Origin: Dactylonectria macrodidyma | Lineage: Eukaryota > Ascomycota > Sordariomycetes > Hypocreales > Nectriaceae | Direction: 5' to 3' | Assembly: GCA_020744425.1 (NCBI GenBank) | Contig: JAGMUV010000012.1 | Span: forward strand, 868,001 to 932,000 | DNA: 64,000 nt | Shown here: piece by piece, positions 1 to 11,324 of the stretch | Position numbering within the stretch: position 1 is the first letter of the stretch | Layout of the letters: each line of letters begins with the position of its first letter | Program-made: the position numbers and the translations under genes | The notes under the pieces: generated by a model | Told to the model about the DNA's origin: nothing | The model's database searches: none | What the model saw: the letters and a program-made list of their open reading frames with translations, nothing else

Positions 1-1114
1 GCAGATTGGTCGAAGATCTTTATGGAATTGATGAGCCAGTAGGCCTCAGTGAAGGCAGCTGGGTTGGCGGCGACGTAATCATTACAATTCCACAACTTCG
101 AAATTAAACTTGAAAATGCTTGCGGTGGGGAATCGGTACGTCCTAGAGTACCATCAAACTCGGGTTCTTATAGCTGCAAGTAGGGTGCGCTAGATTCTAA
201 TAAAATACACACAAACCGGTCCATACTCGCAGTAAGTTATACTCCGTACCCATCGGCAGCTAGTTGTACATGATATGTACACACATCCTTGACAACTCAA
301 CAGCTTCAATAGCATGGGTATACCACTTTAACTCGCCCGTCCGGGGCTTCGAAGACTTCCCCGTGGTGAAAGCATACCCTCGAGGCTTCGCCCAATAATT
401 GATGGCTGCCTGAGGAGGTCGTTTATTCATTCTGGTGGGGGATATATTCGACACATGCTGCTTGGCAACCACAACTGCTGGCGATCGGGAGCGTAAGCGC
501 ACCCCGCACGGACTAATGGGAGAGCGCATTCTTGCATACTTGGTTATTAGGGAGCGCCCCTAGCTGCAGACGACGACGTTCGCATGGCAGCACAGCTTCT
601 AATCGGTTTGGCGATGTGGAACATGCGGCAAGACTAGGCAGAATACATGCATACGCAAGGAGGATGTATAGATGCCGATTAGAGAGAACAAATATTGAAT
701 TTAATGGATTTAAGGGGTTGTGGTTGTTTTTACAGTATGACGATATGTGTGGATGCAGGTTATTGTCTCAAGGTTGTTACCTACAGACAGCAAGGTCGTT
801 GACTACAGACAGCAAGGTCGAAGACAGAAGGGTTGAATTGAAGCTTAAGGCAAAGATCAGTGTGCAACAACTTTATTGCTAAGCTACTGTCTCTTCTGGT
901 ACTGGGTGTAGTACTAAATGTGTGTCTCTATTGTTTACAAATACTGTAGTTATGGGTTTGATCTATCTGATGATATTGAGTAAAGCTATAAAAAAAGATT
1001 GTGTGGGTGCTGGGAGATGTTCCACTCGTTGTGCATGTACCTTGGTCTTAGGGTTTAGGGACTGTGTTTTCTCAGTTCTATCCTTGTGACGCTTTTGCAT
1101 CGTTCTTTAGTTCC
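1..1114. other. No supported gene
   Basis: I see no recognisable protein family, RNA gene or repeat here. The open frames are short, lack family motifs and overlap on both strands. A short tandem motif (acagcaaggtcg, twice) sits near 788-820. The right end is the 3' flank of the RTA1-like gene on the minus strand. Confidence 0.5.
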
Positions 1115-2127
1115 CTAACACCTGTTGTTCATCGCGTACGAGCTCAGTTCGCTCCCTGAATCCCTAAGTGGGATAGACATGCCTTGTTCGCTCTGGATAA
1201 TGCTGGAAGGGTGGAAGATGTTGAAGGCGATAGAGGTGATGATCATGGGCAGTGCGTCGAAAATGTAGATGTATTTCTCCTTGATCATGAGTTCTCCCTC
1301 CTTGCCCCCTGCGTACTCGGCAACTCGGAAGATCGATCGCAACATGATGAGAAAACTCGTCCCATATAGGACCTGGAGTAGCGTTTTCCAAGGCACAGTG
1401 GTTTTGCAGCTGCTGGGGGTGGGCTGGCGGTGAATGCGGTAGTGAAAGATTACAGTAGCAATCATAAACAGGCCGAAAAAGCCAATTTGGACTCCAAGAC
1501 CAAGGAGGATGATTGTCTTTCCCTGGTCTAAAGCCGCTTTGGTATCTGCATTTGCGAGCATTCCACCACCTACATCACGAGTTAGCCAATTTCTTGTCTG
1601 CTTATCCCCAGCTTAGAGATTGTGATGTAACTTACCCGCTCCTTGCGCGACAATGGATATAATATCACCGATAAGGAAGAATTTTGTCAGCCATTTAAGC
1701 CTAATCAGAGAGTACTGTTCCGCATTCAAGAGACGAATGAGTCGTCCTAGCACCATGTAGATCGAGACGGCATAAAAAGGGGGACCGAGGAGCAGTAAGA
1801 GCGACTGCAAAATAAATGGAAGAAGCGTCCAGTAGTTGGTGTCTTGAGTCGCGCTTATAGCTCGACCAGCATATCCGCCCACCTCAACTGCAGAGCAATG
1901 GTTAGCCATAACTTCGGAAATGCTGAGTGAGATGAGAGTGCGGGGGACAGAATCTTACGAAGACAACCGACGAGAAATGGAATAAAACACCATGATCTCA
2001 AGCGGCAAATCTGCCATGTGTGGTAACCAGAAGAGGCCACAAAAAGCAGTACGAATATTACGGCGGCCCCAAGGGAGGGGTTGTAGGCATAATAGTGCGT
2101 CTCTTCTTTGCCTGCGTTATCGGACAT
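1115..2127 (-). CDS. RTA1-like lipid-translocating exporter family membrane protein
   Basis: The three-exon model join(1115..1569,1636..1887,1959..2127) gives 291 aa in one open frame; the introns have GTAAG donors and CTAAC-like branch sites. The protein is a string of hydrophobic segments, about seven in all. It shows RTA1-family landmarks: the end of exon 1 (CRLRSWCFIPF), LLEVGGYAGRA across intron 1 and AQGAGGGGM across intron 2. Family members act in the plasma membrane and are linked in yeast to resistance to 7-aminocholesterol and to sphingoid-base export. The substrate here is unknown. Both intron positions match those of the paralogue at 15638-16667, so the two probably share an ancestor. 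The start ATG at 2127 is the only reasonable one before the first membrane segment. Confidence 0.85.
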
Positions 2128-3122
2128 CTTGTGCAGAAGTCACAATCGTTCGATGCTGGTTGGGTGTTCTTGGGCTTGGGGAGTACTGCGGTCGTAGACA
2201 AGGCTTGGGCGATTGCTGCAACGATGAATGTCGGGGTATCTCTCTACGGTGCTGAGAGGTAGTTGAATGTTGGATCTGTGTCTTCAGAAAAACCTCTGGC
2301 GGCGATGGGCCCGTTAGTTATAACATCTTCTCCTTTAGCTATACCGATCAGCCCACGACGGGAACGAGGTTCCCGAAATGAGTAGAACAAGTCTGCGTAC
2401 GTGGCTCGCACAGCCCCCGTGAGTGGCATTGCTCCGTGACGACAGCAATGCCGGGAGCGACATCGTGCCAAGCTGAGCAATCCAGGCATTGCTGTAGTTG
2501 TGCTTCACCGTGAGGCGGAAACCGCGGAAGCTAATCTGCGCCCAAGCAGCCACAGCAAGCTAGGTATTACTATTTACGGCGATGCACCAAAGAGATCGAC
2601 TCGTTGTCGCCTTCGTATCTCGGGAGCTTTGAAACGGACATTTAAACCTTCTCTGGTAGCTTCAGGGGGGGCTCGCCGCTTTGTAATTCGCCCGTTTTGA
2701 AACTGGGTGTGCAATATATTGCATTTAACGTGGCGGCTACATCAGAGGAGAGCCTTGGAGGTAGTTAGGATCTGCATGTCCTTGAAGGAATGTAGGGCCC
2801 ACTGAAGAAGAAACACGGCAGAGAGGTGGAGCTTTAAGTTGCAAAGAGAAGTCGCTATCTGAGACCAGGGTCCCTGGTCTTCGTCATCGTTCTCGTCGTC
2901 GCATCGTCGTTCTCGTCGTTCTCGTCGTCGCATCGTCGTTCTTGTTATCGGGGCTTAACTAGACTCTATTTTTAAGGTTCTTGGCCACTCCTGGTCACTG
3001 TTTCGTCCTACCATCAGTCGCACTACATGCATGATGCACATTGGGCATCTCTCTGGCATGTAAAGCTGCTGCACCAGCTTCTAGAAGCACGGGAAGATTA
3101 GGATTATGGATCCTCAGTTTAA
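2128..3122. other. Intergenic, with a short trinucleotide tract
   Basis: No gene is supported. A low-complexity tract of TCGTCGTTC/TCGTCGCATCG repeats lies at about 2880-2945. Open frames across it are products of the repeat. Confidence 0.5.
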
Positions 3123-3376
3123 CCTCTTGTTGGATTGAGACCTCGTGTGGCGGCATAACATGCCTGATCCGGACTTCCTGATCCGGACTGCCTGATCCGG
3201 AATGCCGGATGCGGAACGCCGGATCCGCCTCCCTTTGACACCCTGATCTAGATCCCTTTGAGTATAAAATAGGGCCCCTATGACCCTCAATCAATGGAGG
3301 ACAATCACATCAATTTACATCATTTGATCAATCATCTCTGCTATTGCATACAGCAAATTGCGTATCCAACACCTCT
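3123..3376 (+). mobile_element. Solo LTR 1 with 5-bp target duplication
   Basis: The LTR body is 3128-3371. It begins TGTTGGATTG, ends ATCCAACA, and is flanked on both sides by CCTCT (3123-3127 and 3372-3376). A TATAAAATA box near 3260 supports plus orientation. TG...CA ends and a 5-bp duplication are the hallmarks of an LTR retrotransposon, and the absence of internal sequence means LTR-LTR recombination has left a solo LTR. A second copy lies inverted at 3671-3940. Confidence 0.9.
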
Positions 3377-3401
3377 TTAGAGTTTTATTTACCCTATAAC
3401 C

Positions 3402-4097
3402 TACATGTATAACGAGTGCCACAAACAAACGAACGCCACACTCGATTTTCCACCTTAAATGACGATTTTTGAAAAATCATGACTTTATCAAATGAAGACT
3501 AAAATAAATGCAATTTTAAAGGTAGATTTACTATTACCTAATATAACCATAAAAAAGTTTTTAAAAAAATCTCTTTCCTGGGAAGTATGAAAAACGGAAA
3601 GGTGAGTCTATTTTGGACCCGCTTTTCCTATCTAGTATGCTTCCCAGAGAGTAGGAATTTTTATAATATTTGTTAGATACGCAATTTGCTGTATGCAATA
3701 GCAGGAGTAATTGATCAAATGATATAAATTGATGTGATTGTCCTCCATTGATTGAGGGTCATAGGGGCCCTATTTTATACTCAAAGGGATCTAGATCAGG
3801 GTGTCAAAGGGAGGCGGATCCGGCGTTGTTATGATGCCGGATCCGGCTTATTACCTTATCCGGCGTTCCGCATCCGGCGTTCCGGATCAGGCAGTCCGGA
3901 TCAGGCATGTTATGCCGCCACACGAGGTCTCAATCCAACAATATTTTTATAGTTACATTAGGTAATAGTAAGTCTACCTTTAAAATTGCATTTATTTTAG
4001 TCTTCATTTGATAAAGTCATGATTTTTCAAAAATCGTCATTTAAGGTGGAAAATCGAGTGTGGCGTTCGTTTGTTTGTGGCACTCGTTATACATGTA
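3402..4097. mobile_element. Foldback/MITE-like DNA element with 8-bp target duplication
   Basis: The element body is 3410-4089 with ends TAACGAGTGCCAC and its inverted copy GTGGCACTCGTTA. It is flanked by TACATGTA on both sides (3402-3409 and 4090-4097). Once the nested LTR insertion is set aside, the body is about 405 bp and almost wholly palindromic, with arms of about 200 bp meeting near 3606-3612 (GTCTATTTTGGAC). It carries no coding capacity. The 8-bp duplication suggests mobilisation by a hAT-type transposase. TACATGTA is itself a palindrome, so a shorter TA duplication cannot be excluded. Confidence 0.82.
3666..3945 (-). mobile_element. Solo LTR 2, nested in the foldback element
   Basis: The LTR body is 3671-3940 and is the inverted relative of solo LTR 1. 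On the plus strand it reads TGTTAGATACGC ... CAATCCAACA and is flanked by ATATT on both sides (3666-3670 and 3941-3945). It is about 26 bp longer than LTR 1 because of extra GATCCGGCG-type repeats near 3816-3890. It clearly landed inside the foldback element, so it is the younger insertion of the two. Confidence 0.9.
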
Positions 4098-4573
4098 CGT
4101 TATGCTTAATTTTTACAAATCACCTCAACCAGCACCCCAGGCTCCTTCTTTACTGCAATACGCCTTACACCTCCCTTCTATTTCATTAACTTCAAGCGTC
4201 GAAATACAAACTTGTACCAATTCGACAGTATAGTGATGACCAATAGCAGGAGACTTCCCATAAAGATAGTGGTCATTTCTTATGTCCTTGCCGGACCTTT
4301 CGAAAAGTCGGGCGCCTAAGCTGGGAGGCTCCCTGAATGTGGTGATGGTTAGGCCAGTAGACCATAATTACTTGGTCACTCTCCTCATATCTCGCCGTAT
4401 CTTAAAAGTGAGATTATTCCTTTGGCGTTCCCAGGGGCGAAGTGGTACTTTACTAACCTAGCTACAACACTGCATCCTGCTTGTCCTCTGATTGCTGCAC
4501 CATTTCACCCTCTCGACCAGCCTCACCTTGCCCAGGATTTTGTCCTCTGCCGTGCCAACATAGCCTAGATTGT

Positions 4574-4689
4574 CTTCCAATAACACTAGGTTCTACACGC
4601 CCTCCTCTTCGGCGCCGCCCTTCACCGCGCCAGGTTCGCTGATATCGGCGCCTAAGAGGAGGGCGTGTAGAACTTAGTGTTGTTGGAAG
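4574..4689. repeat. Inverted repeat with about 40-bp loop
   Basis: Arms of about 36 bp (4574-4610, CTTCCAATAACAC... and 4652-4689, ...GTGTTGTTGGAAG) can pair with few mismatches. Each arm also holds an inner match (CACGCCCTCCTCTT / AAGAGGAGGGCGTG). No gene covers it. It could be a small MITE or hairpin relic; no clear target duplication was seen. Confidence 0.6.
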
Positions 4690-4923
4690 GTTCGCTGGTA
4701 TCTGGCGCAGTTCTACTTCACCCGCGCTAAGGAAGACATGTCACATTTGTTGTTAGATGACGGGCAGTGTATCCATTAAGTTCTACTCTAGTGAAGAACT
4801 GACGCCTCGACAAGATTTCCCCTAGTTGGACATCTACGCCATCCCCCCCACACTCCAACTACTACTGATCGTCCTTTCGCGAGGCCGGAACTCATGTAGG
4901 TTCGGCACCCAGTCAGGCTACAG

Positions 4924-6091
4924 CTATGCAGTCTCACACCTGGCACCGCTGATGGCTGACCTCTTCTCGATTTCCGAATCCTCGTCAGGGCAGTCCGGCA
5001 GCGGGGGATAAATTGTGTTGTCACTCTGCCAGCCACGCAGACGAGAAACCCGGGTCCACCAGTAGCGGATCATCCAGCCTTCCATTTCGGTAATCGTGGA
5101 TACATGTGCTCCTCCATCTCCGGGCTTCATGACAAATTCCTGCGGGTGGTTTGGTGGAAGAAAAAAGATGTCGCAGACCGAGTTCGTTCCGTTGGCGATG
5201 CCGCTGTCCAAAGAGTCCAAGAAGCCGATTGTATGGCCCTGAAGCGAATGTTAGTATTTTCCCACTTTCTCGTTGTTCAGCTCCTCGAAAGTAGAGTTTA
5301 CGGTACCATTTCGTGGACCAGAATAGGCCAATCCCCCATCTTGCTGCCGACGTTTTCCCAGCCCCAGAGACTGATATCGATGCCATACCCAATGGCGGCA
5401 CCCATGTCGCGATCGCCCCAGATGTTGTCGAACCAAAGGAAGTGGTGATAGCGGTGCTCAGGACCGCCGGGGCAGTCGCTGAAATCACCATCCAAATGTT
5501 TGTCGACAGAACAGCCGGGATTGCAATCGAGGAAACCATATTCATCTTTGCTCTCGGTGTAGATATCGAGACCATCGGTCGAACCCTGGAGCAGGTTGCG
5601 GTCTGCCACTGCCCACCCCACAAAGTTGATGTCAACCTTGTCAAAGGGAAAGCTGTCGTAGCCGGGGAGCCATTCGAACCAGTACTGATAAATCTTTCTA
5701 TATTGGGACTCGATCTGTTGCCGGTTCGTCTCGGTCACAGTCTTGTTGGAGCCCCATCGAACGCAGACATTGATAGTCCTAAATCCTAAACGGAAAGGAT
5801 TAGCATTGAGCCAATGTAATGTATAGAGACGCCTGAGTAAAAACTGTACCCGTTTCCATCCATGATCTGGTCAAATGCAAAGTTCTTGTAGGTCGCGAGG
5901 CTGTAATCGGGATTTTCACGTTGAAAACGGATCAGCCCGTTATCCCAAGCCAAAGGCAGGGAGTCTTTCCATTGTTCCGGGATGGGTGCATCCGGCGACG
6001 GAGGAGCTAGGCATGAGCCATATACTGGCATCATTGTTGCCAGTGCAATAGCGAAAGCTCCCGAGTTGAGGTGCATTGCAGTAATGATCAT
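4924..6091 (-). CDS. Secreted zincin-type metalloprotease-like protein
   Basis: The three-exon model join(4924..5238,5307..5778,5850..6091) gives 342 aa. The N-terminus has a signal peptide: either the ATG at 6091, or the in-frame ATG at 6076, which starts a compact hydrophobic leader ending near PVYGS/C. The second intron falls within the zinc site. Exon 2 ends with HEM and exon 3 starts GHTIGFLD, giving HEMGHTIGFLD, that is HExxHxxGxxD, as in short zincins such as snapalysin-like enzymes. Exon 2 also has the Trp-rich stretch FVGWAVADRN and several paired Cys, as expected of a secreted protein. I recognise the active-site motif but not a named family. It probably acts outside the cell as a small peptidase. 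Confidence 0.72.
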
Positions 6092-6134
6092 CTAAGTGGC
6101 CTGTTGACTTGAGGAAGAAAAGGAAGCCAGACAA

Positions 6135-7032
6135 CCGGCCATGAGTCTTTTATGTTTCTAGATAGCTCTCATCTCAGGGGGGGGGGCATGTGCTCAATTC
6201 AGCCCAAGCTGTGACAAGGCAGACTGGGCATTTGCTCTATGGGAAGAATACGTAACTCTTCTTTTCCGTGTGGGACCGATACGATACAGACCGTCTGGCT
6301 AGGAGTAACGGACTCCAAATGATGGGTCGATCTCCATATCACGACAAAGGGCCCCACAGGACACCAGGCGCTTTTCCGGCCGAGGAATCAAGGACACGAG
6401 GTAGCACCACGTAGGAACGTGGTACTCCCTCTTCGTCTGTACTGGTTTAGTCACTTCTCACAATTCAATGAATGGATCAAGACTGCTGACCCAAATGACT
6501 AGGAAGATCGGGGCTCCCGAATGGAGGAATCTCCAGATTACTTGATGACTCGTGTCAACGGAGTATCTTGACATGGGCAGGAAGCCCAATACGTAACTAA
6601 ATTGCACTGCCAAGAGGAGACAGTGACAATTCCCTGTCTCACCTCGGGCCGAGATCTAAGTTGACCTTCAGCGGTGAAAAGAAACTTTTTCGGCGGTGAA
6701 ACGAGCCTGAAAAGGGGGCAGGGAACAGTTCAGCTTAGCCCGAATCAGGTCCCTACAAATTTACACCGACGTAGGTACTCGCTTCTTCACGGCAATGCGA
6801 ACCGATACCCTCAATCTAGGCTATGAAGTTGAAAACAAATAACTGATTCGTATGTCGATTCCGTGTTGTGGCAAGAGTTCGACTTGGGAAATATCTACTT
6901 CAGTGCTATCTACTTTAATGCTATCTACTTTGATACTACCGGTATCTAATCTAGGTTCCAGGCTCCAAGTCTGGCATAAACGCGACCTTTGGATCATCCT
7001 TGAAGAAACCACCATCCATATAATTAACAAGC
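6135..7032. other. Intergenic, no gene seen
   Basis: A short tandem run of CTATCTACTT-like units lies at about 6891-6945. Nothing else is recognisable. The left part is the promoter side of the metalloprotease-like gene, the right part the 3' flank of the CFEM gene. Confidence 0.45.
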
Positions 7033-7598
7033 TCAAAGAAGCATGGCCATGAACGCCGCCAGAATTCCACCAGACCCGATCGCCAAGGGCGCGGCAGCGT
7101 TGGTGGAGGTCGAGGTTGCGGTTGCGGCAGAATCGGAAGCCTCCGCGATGGCGGCAGTGACAATGCTCGAAGCAGAGGCAACAGCGGCCGAGGCAGGGGA
7201 AGCACTCACGGCGGCGCAAATAGGGTCAAACAGGTCCGAGCCATCTTATAGTTAGGACCGGTTAGCATCTGTCTGGCGCTGGTTTGCAGCATAGGCTTCA
7301 AGCTTCTAAGGTGCAAGGGAGACTTACCCTCGGTATCTTCAAGACCGCAGGAGTTGCGGATGATGCAGGGAGTCAAGTGAGCAATGAAGCTCGAGGAGTC
7401 CGAACAGATACACTCAAAGTCTGTAGAGGAGCATCCGATCTCTTCTCCTACTTTTGGCAGGCAGCCAAGAATGCAGGTCGGCACTTTAGAGACCAACTCC
7501 GGCAGGCTCGTAGTCGACGTAGATGACGAGGTGGTAGTCTGGCCTGAGACCAACCCAGAAGAGAAGAAAAGAATGATCAAGGCAGTGGTGTGCTTCAT
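7033..7598 (-). CDS. CFEM-domain protein with predicted GPI anchor
   Basis: The two-exon model join(7033..7244,7328..7598) gives 160 aa. The intron has GTAAGT donor, CTAAC branch site and AAG acceptor. Residues 1-19 are a signal peptide. The CFEM pattern follows: VPTCILGCLP, then IGCSSTDFECICSD, PCIIRNSCG and, in exon 2, DLFDPICAAV. The C-terminal half is Ala/Ser/Thr-rich and ends in a hydrophobic tail (GGILAAFMAMLL) typical of GPI attachment. CFEM proteins sit on the fungal cell surface; some bind haem for iron uptake and some act in host interaction. Which applies here cannot be told from sequence. Confidence 0.88.
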
Positions 7599-7978
7599 AT
7601 TGATTGTGTGGTTGAAGGGTGGGAAAGGTGTGGACTTGGTTGAAGGGGGTCAGAAATGAATCGAAATAATGAGACTCGAGCTGGTTCGAGCTGGTTTCCG
7701 AGGAGTTGAGGATGTATAAATACTCACAGGAGACGACCTCGGCTTGAAATATTACGATCCACCACCTACGGTAAGGTGTGGGGCGATGTCGTCCCGTGTT
7801 TCGTGATTGAGTTTGCTTGTGCTCAGCGTGGAAAGAGTTGCCCGAAGTTGTTCGACGAGTTGCTGGCGTAGGTAATTATGTGGATCCGGGAGTGTGAGAA
7901 AGGATGACTAGTCTGGGGTGTGTGGATTAATTACAGGACCCACATAAGCTTAGACTACGCTCTGCCCCCAAATGGTTG

Positions 7979-8125
7979 TACCGTAAAAGCTCTGTCAACT
8001 CTCGCACCCTAGCGTCTCCGATTTTCCACTATAACCGTGAAAACGTCACAAACAACCTATTTTATTGGTTGCTTTTCATTTTATGGTGACGCTAAGCTGC
8101 GCGAGTTGATAGGGTTTTTACGGTA
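7979..8125. mobile_element. Small MITE with about 38-bp terminal inverted repeats and TA ends
   Basis: The left end TACCGTAAAAGCTCTGTCAA and right end ...TTTTTACGGTA are inverted copies extending about 38 bp (through CTAGCGTC / GACGCTAAG) with a few mismatches. It is 147 bp long with no coding capacity. TA at both ends fits a Tc1/mariner-mobilised MITE. Confidence 0.65.
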
Positions 8126-8536
8126 TTCTTCACGCCTCTGCTACCCCTGTACCTTGATCTTTCCTGACGTTGACCTCTGTCACGAGTTGACTTGACAGCT
8201 GTCCCCTGCTGTTTAGAACCCTTCCAGCCCCCAGCCCCATGTCTCATGCCCTGCGCCCTGCACTCCGTGGCGTTGGGTCTGTGTTAGGCAGACCTCAGTT
8301 GACCTTCCCGTCTCCGCGAGATGAAGCTCGGGAACTCGACTTCGCCACATAGCTAGTCTCAGCGTACCGATTCGACACGGTAAATATACGCGCCGCATGA
8401 AATCAGGGGCACAAATTATGGACCTTGCTTGACTCCGCCTCTTTCTTGCCTTCTGTATACTGAAATCAAATTTTCACCTAATAAAATCCTGGGACAAACT
8501 ACGTCGTCCTTTCCAAGCCTCTCAGAAGACTTGGCT

Positions 8537-10484
8537 ATGCGGGACTCATTCATAGCTCTCGATGAGGGTAAGTTAGCCGGAGATCCCATCCTTGGGGTGA
8601 ATGAATGTTGAGTGGGCTGACTGACTTATTATGTGCGATTCTAGCTTCAGGCCCTCATGGCAGGGTAGCAGTCCCGAGCCAGGCCTTGTGCGGCTTGTTG
8701 TCAACACGCCGGTCCCGAGTATTCGCGTTTCTCCAAGTGCTATTCGGCTCGCTCATCACGCTGTTGATTGTCCTCGCCATTCTCACCGTCTTGCAATTTT
8801 ACTCCGAGGAGATGACTATCATGTCGACTACGACCAAGCGAGAATTCAACGCTCTCATCACAGGGCTTTCAATAGCCCTGGGCCTTTCTATCGCCCGAGG
8901 CCTCAATGAGATGATCGGTATACTACGTTGGTGGATCTTGAGTCGCCGGTATCGTTCCCTTCGCAAGGTAAGTGTCCATCTTTCTAGAGCCCCGTCTACC
9001 ATTTCTCCATTGACTTGGAATCATCGCAGATAGAATTGATCCTTCAGGCCGAGAGTGTGTGGCACGTCATTCTGCTAGCTTGCCAGACGCGTAGCTTTCG
9101 CATCTATGCTTCTACCCTTTTTTGGCTACTCTTGACGCTAGTATGATTTCACCTCCTTCGGCATTCGGTCAGACCCCGTGGGCCTGTCTCACACAATGTC
9201 ATGGCTAACAACCGCCAGGACACTCAAGTCGGCCTCGCCATGATAGGCCTCTGCTATTCAGTGGAGGTTGCTGAACAAAATGCTCTTGTCCTCCACCCCG
9301 GAAAGGTGGTGGTTCCAGATATGAGCGAGCTGCGGGTGGTCGATGAGCTGCAACCCAACCCTGGCTCGTCTTACGCCTTGGAGTATATGGCGAATAGGTC
9401 AGTCTTCCGTAGTCATATCTTGGGCTAGCAAAGCTTACTATTTATCCGATGACCCTCGTTGGCGGAAATGCATTGATACTGATCTCGGTGCATAGCTACG
9501 GTCAAATGTCCCTATCATACGACACCAGTGTTTCCGACAAGATCCCCGTCGAAGGACAACTGAGGGATGCTGGAGATCCGCTCATGTTCTGCGGCGTTTC
9601 TACTTGCAGTTATGTCTTCTACGAATGGTCGACAGGGACCCCTGACGACAACTCGTAGGATCAAATCCGCGGCAACCTGCGAGAGCTGGCCAATCCTCGG
9701 CTATAGCGAGGATCAAACGGGCCATATATCCATTGACACTGGGGACAATGAGCCTCGAGATGTCTTCTTCCCTTTGCCTGACGGCGCCAACCAAACAACA
9801 TACCTGACCAACACCTCCTTCAGCTGCGGCACTGGCTGCCGGGCTGTCTCGGCCGTGGAAGTGTCTGAGAGTCCAACGTGGTACTACAATTGTACTGTTC
9901 TCGTCGGAGCCGTAACAGGAGCCACGATACCCGAGCACGAAGTGGGCGACAGCATCAGAAACCTGGCAGCGGCGGGTATCGCCTTGCAGGGCTTCCAGGC
10001 GACGTCTAGGCTGGGAAACCCTAGCTTACAGTTTCAGATCTATCCCACAGCGTCGTCGTTTGGGATTCCCACGAATGGCTTTGCCAGCATCGTGGGAATG
10101 AAAATGGCGCGTTTTGCGATTGGCGCCGTGGCGGTAGCGGCCGAAAATAACCCCTCCATCACCATTGAGGGTATGGTTCCTCAACAAGGCGTCAACCTCG
10201 TCGTTGAGCACTGGAACTACGTCAAGCTGATTCTGATGATGGTGGCTGGACTCCATTTGGTCCTTGGCCTCGGTGCTGCTTTGGTGGCGAGCCGAGTTGC
10301 GATCCCAAAAGGCGGACCTGTTGCTCTGGCCCAGCTGGTCCGGCCGCTTGCGAACTACATGTATATAGACAACAGGCAATTGGCTGAAGGACGAAGCGGA
10401 ACTGGTCGATGGATATATAGGAGTAAACTTGTGAGCGATGGCAGGTATGATCTTTACATGGAGGAAGAGGTTCAAGGACATTAA
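8537..10484 (+). CDS. Multi-pass membrane protein of unknown function
   Basis: A six-exon model is join(8537..8567,8645..8967,9030..9140,9219..9397,9496..9527,9610..10484), 516 aa with all phases compatible. Exon 2 holds two membrane segments (FGSLITLLIVLAILTVLQF and ALITGLSIALGLSIARGL), exon 3 and the start of exon 4 another, and a last segment lies near LILMMVAGLHLVLGLGAAL. Between them is a long, probably luminal or extracellular part with Cys and Asn-X-Ser/Thr sites (NCT, NTS, NQT). The fifth junction (donor GTGTTT at 9528) is weak. If it is not used, the frame is broken at about 9600 and the gene would be damaged. I do not recognise the family beyond its look of a fungal-specific membrane protein. 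Confidence 0.6.
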
Positions 10485-11324
10485 CTCGCAGTTGATGTAC
10501 AGTACATGGCAGCCGCATTGTAATCCAAGGCATCCTTTCATTAACAACGGTAAGAACGCTCTCTGCTTTGATTGTACCGGGAAGCGCTCAAGTGCTGCGT
10601 CCCCTGAACGTCTAGAAGACGGTCAGGGCATTGGGCGGCAACCCGGTTCCGTAGTAATCATGCTGAGGAAATAGTGATTTAGTGCTATTAAACGTATAGC
10701 TCCAACCGCCAGGGTAGGTACAGATGGGCATAATCAAGGCAGAATCCACCCCTGTCGCCATGGCAAGCTTTCAAGGGAGACGTGTTGGGGCCATGGCCAG
10801 AGGCGGAGTCAACCCACCGGGATGTCCGCAAAGTCCCCTGCTAGTGGGTTCTTAGCGGGAAGTAGACGAAGTTACCGGTGACCTATCGGTAGTCACCCAC
10901 TCTAACGAGCTCACCTCGCATTCGTGACGACGACGAATGCGAGCAAGTCACTCGGCAATGAAAACCCAGAGTTTAAGACTCGGTACATAAGTATATACAG
11001 TTCGCTTTTGCAGCTCGGTTTTGCAGCTCGGGTTTGCGGCCCGGTTTCGTTCCGAGCCGGGCGAGTCTTCGGATCGCCCAGGTACTTGGCACTCAGAGAG
11101 GCGCACGTCCTGTACCGTACATCTGGTGGATGCAAAACACGTTTTCTCGACGTCCCCAATTCACAATACTTTTATAAATACGCCATCTGTTCAGATTCAG
11201 TTCCCTTCCGCCTAACAAACATCATCAACCAACTTCTCTTCGGCCGCGGTGCCTCGTTTGCGTCTACAGAATTCATCGCACATTGTAACAACTTCTCTCA
11301 ACCGTTCGTCCTTATCCGCCGAAC

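Noticed and set aside
532..882. Open frame of 116 codons on the plus strand
   Set aside because: Composition and sequence look random, with no motif, no intron signals and a competing frame on the other strand.
1036..1062. Possible telomere-like TTAGGG repeat
   Set aside because: Only one TTAGGG followed by TTTAGGG-like sequence; far too short, and internal to ordinary sequence.
9449..9658. A separate small gene ending in TPDDNS
   Set aside because: Its first part is spliced in frame from the exon before (AG + CTACGG), and the rest is better read as an intron or lost frame of the membrane-protein gene.
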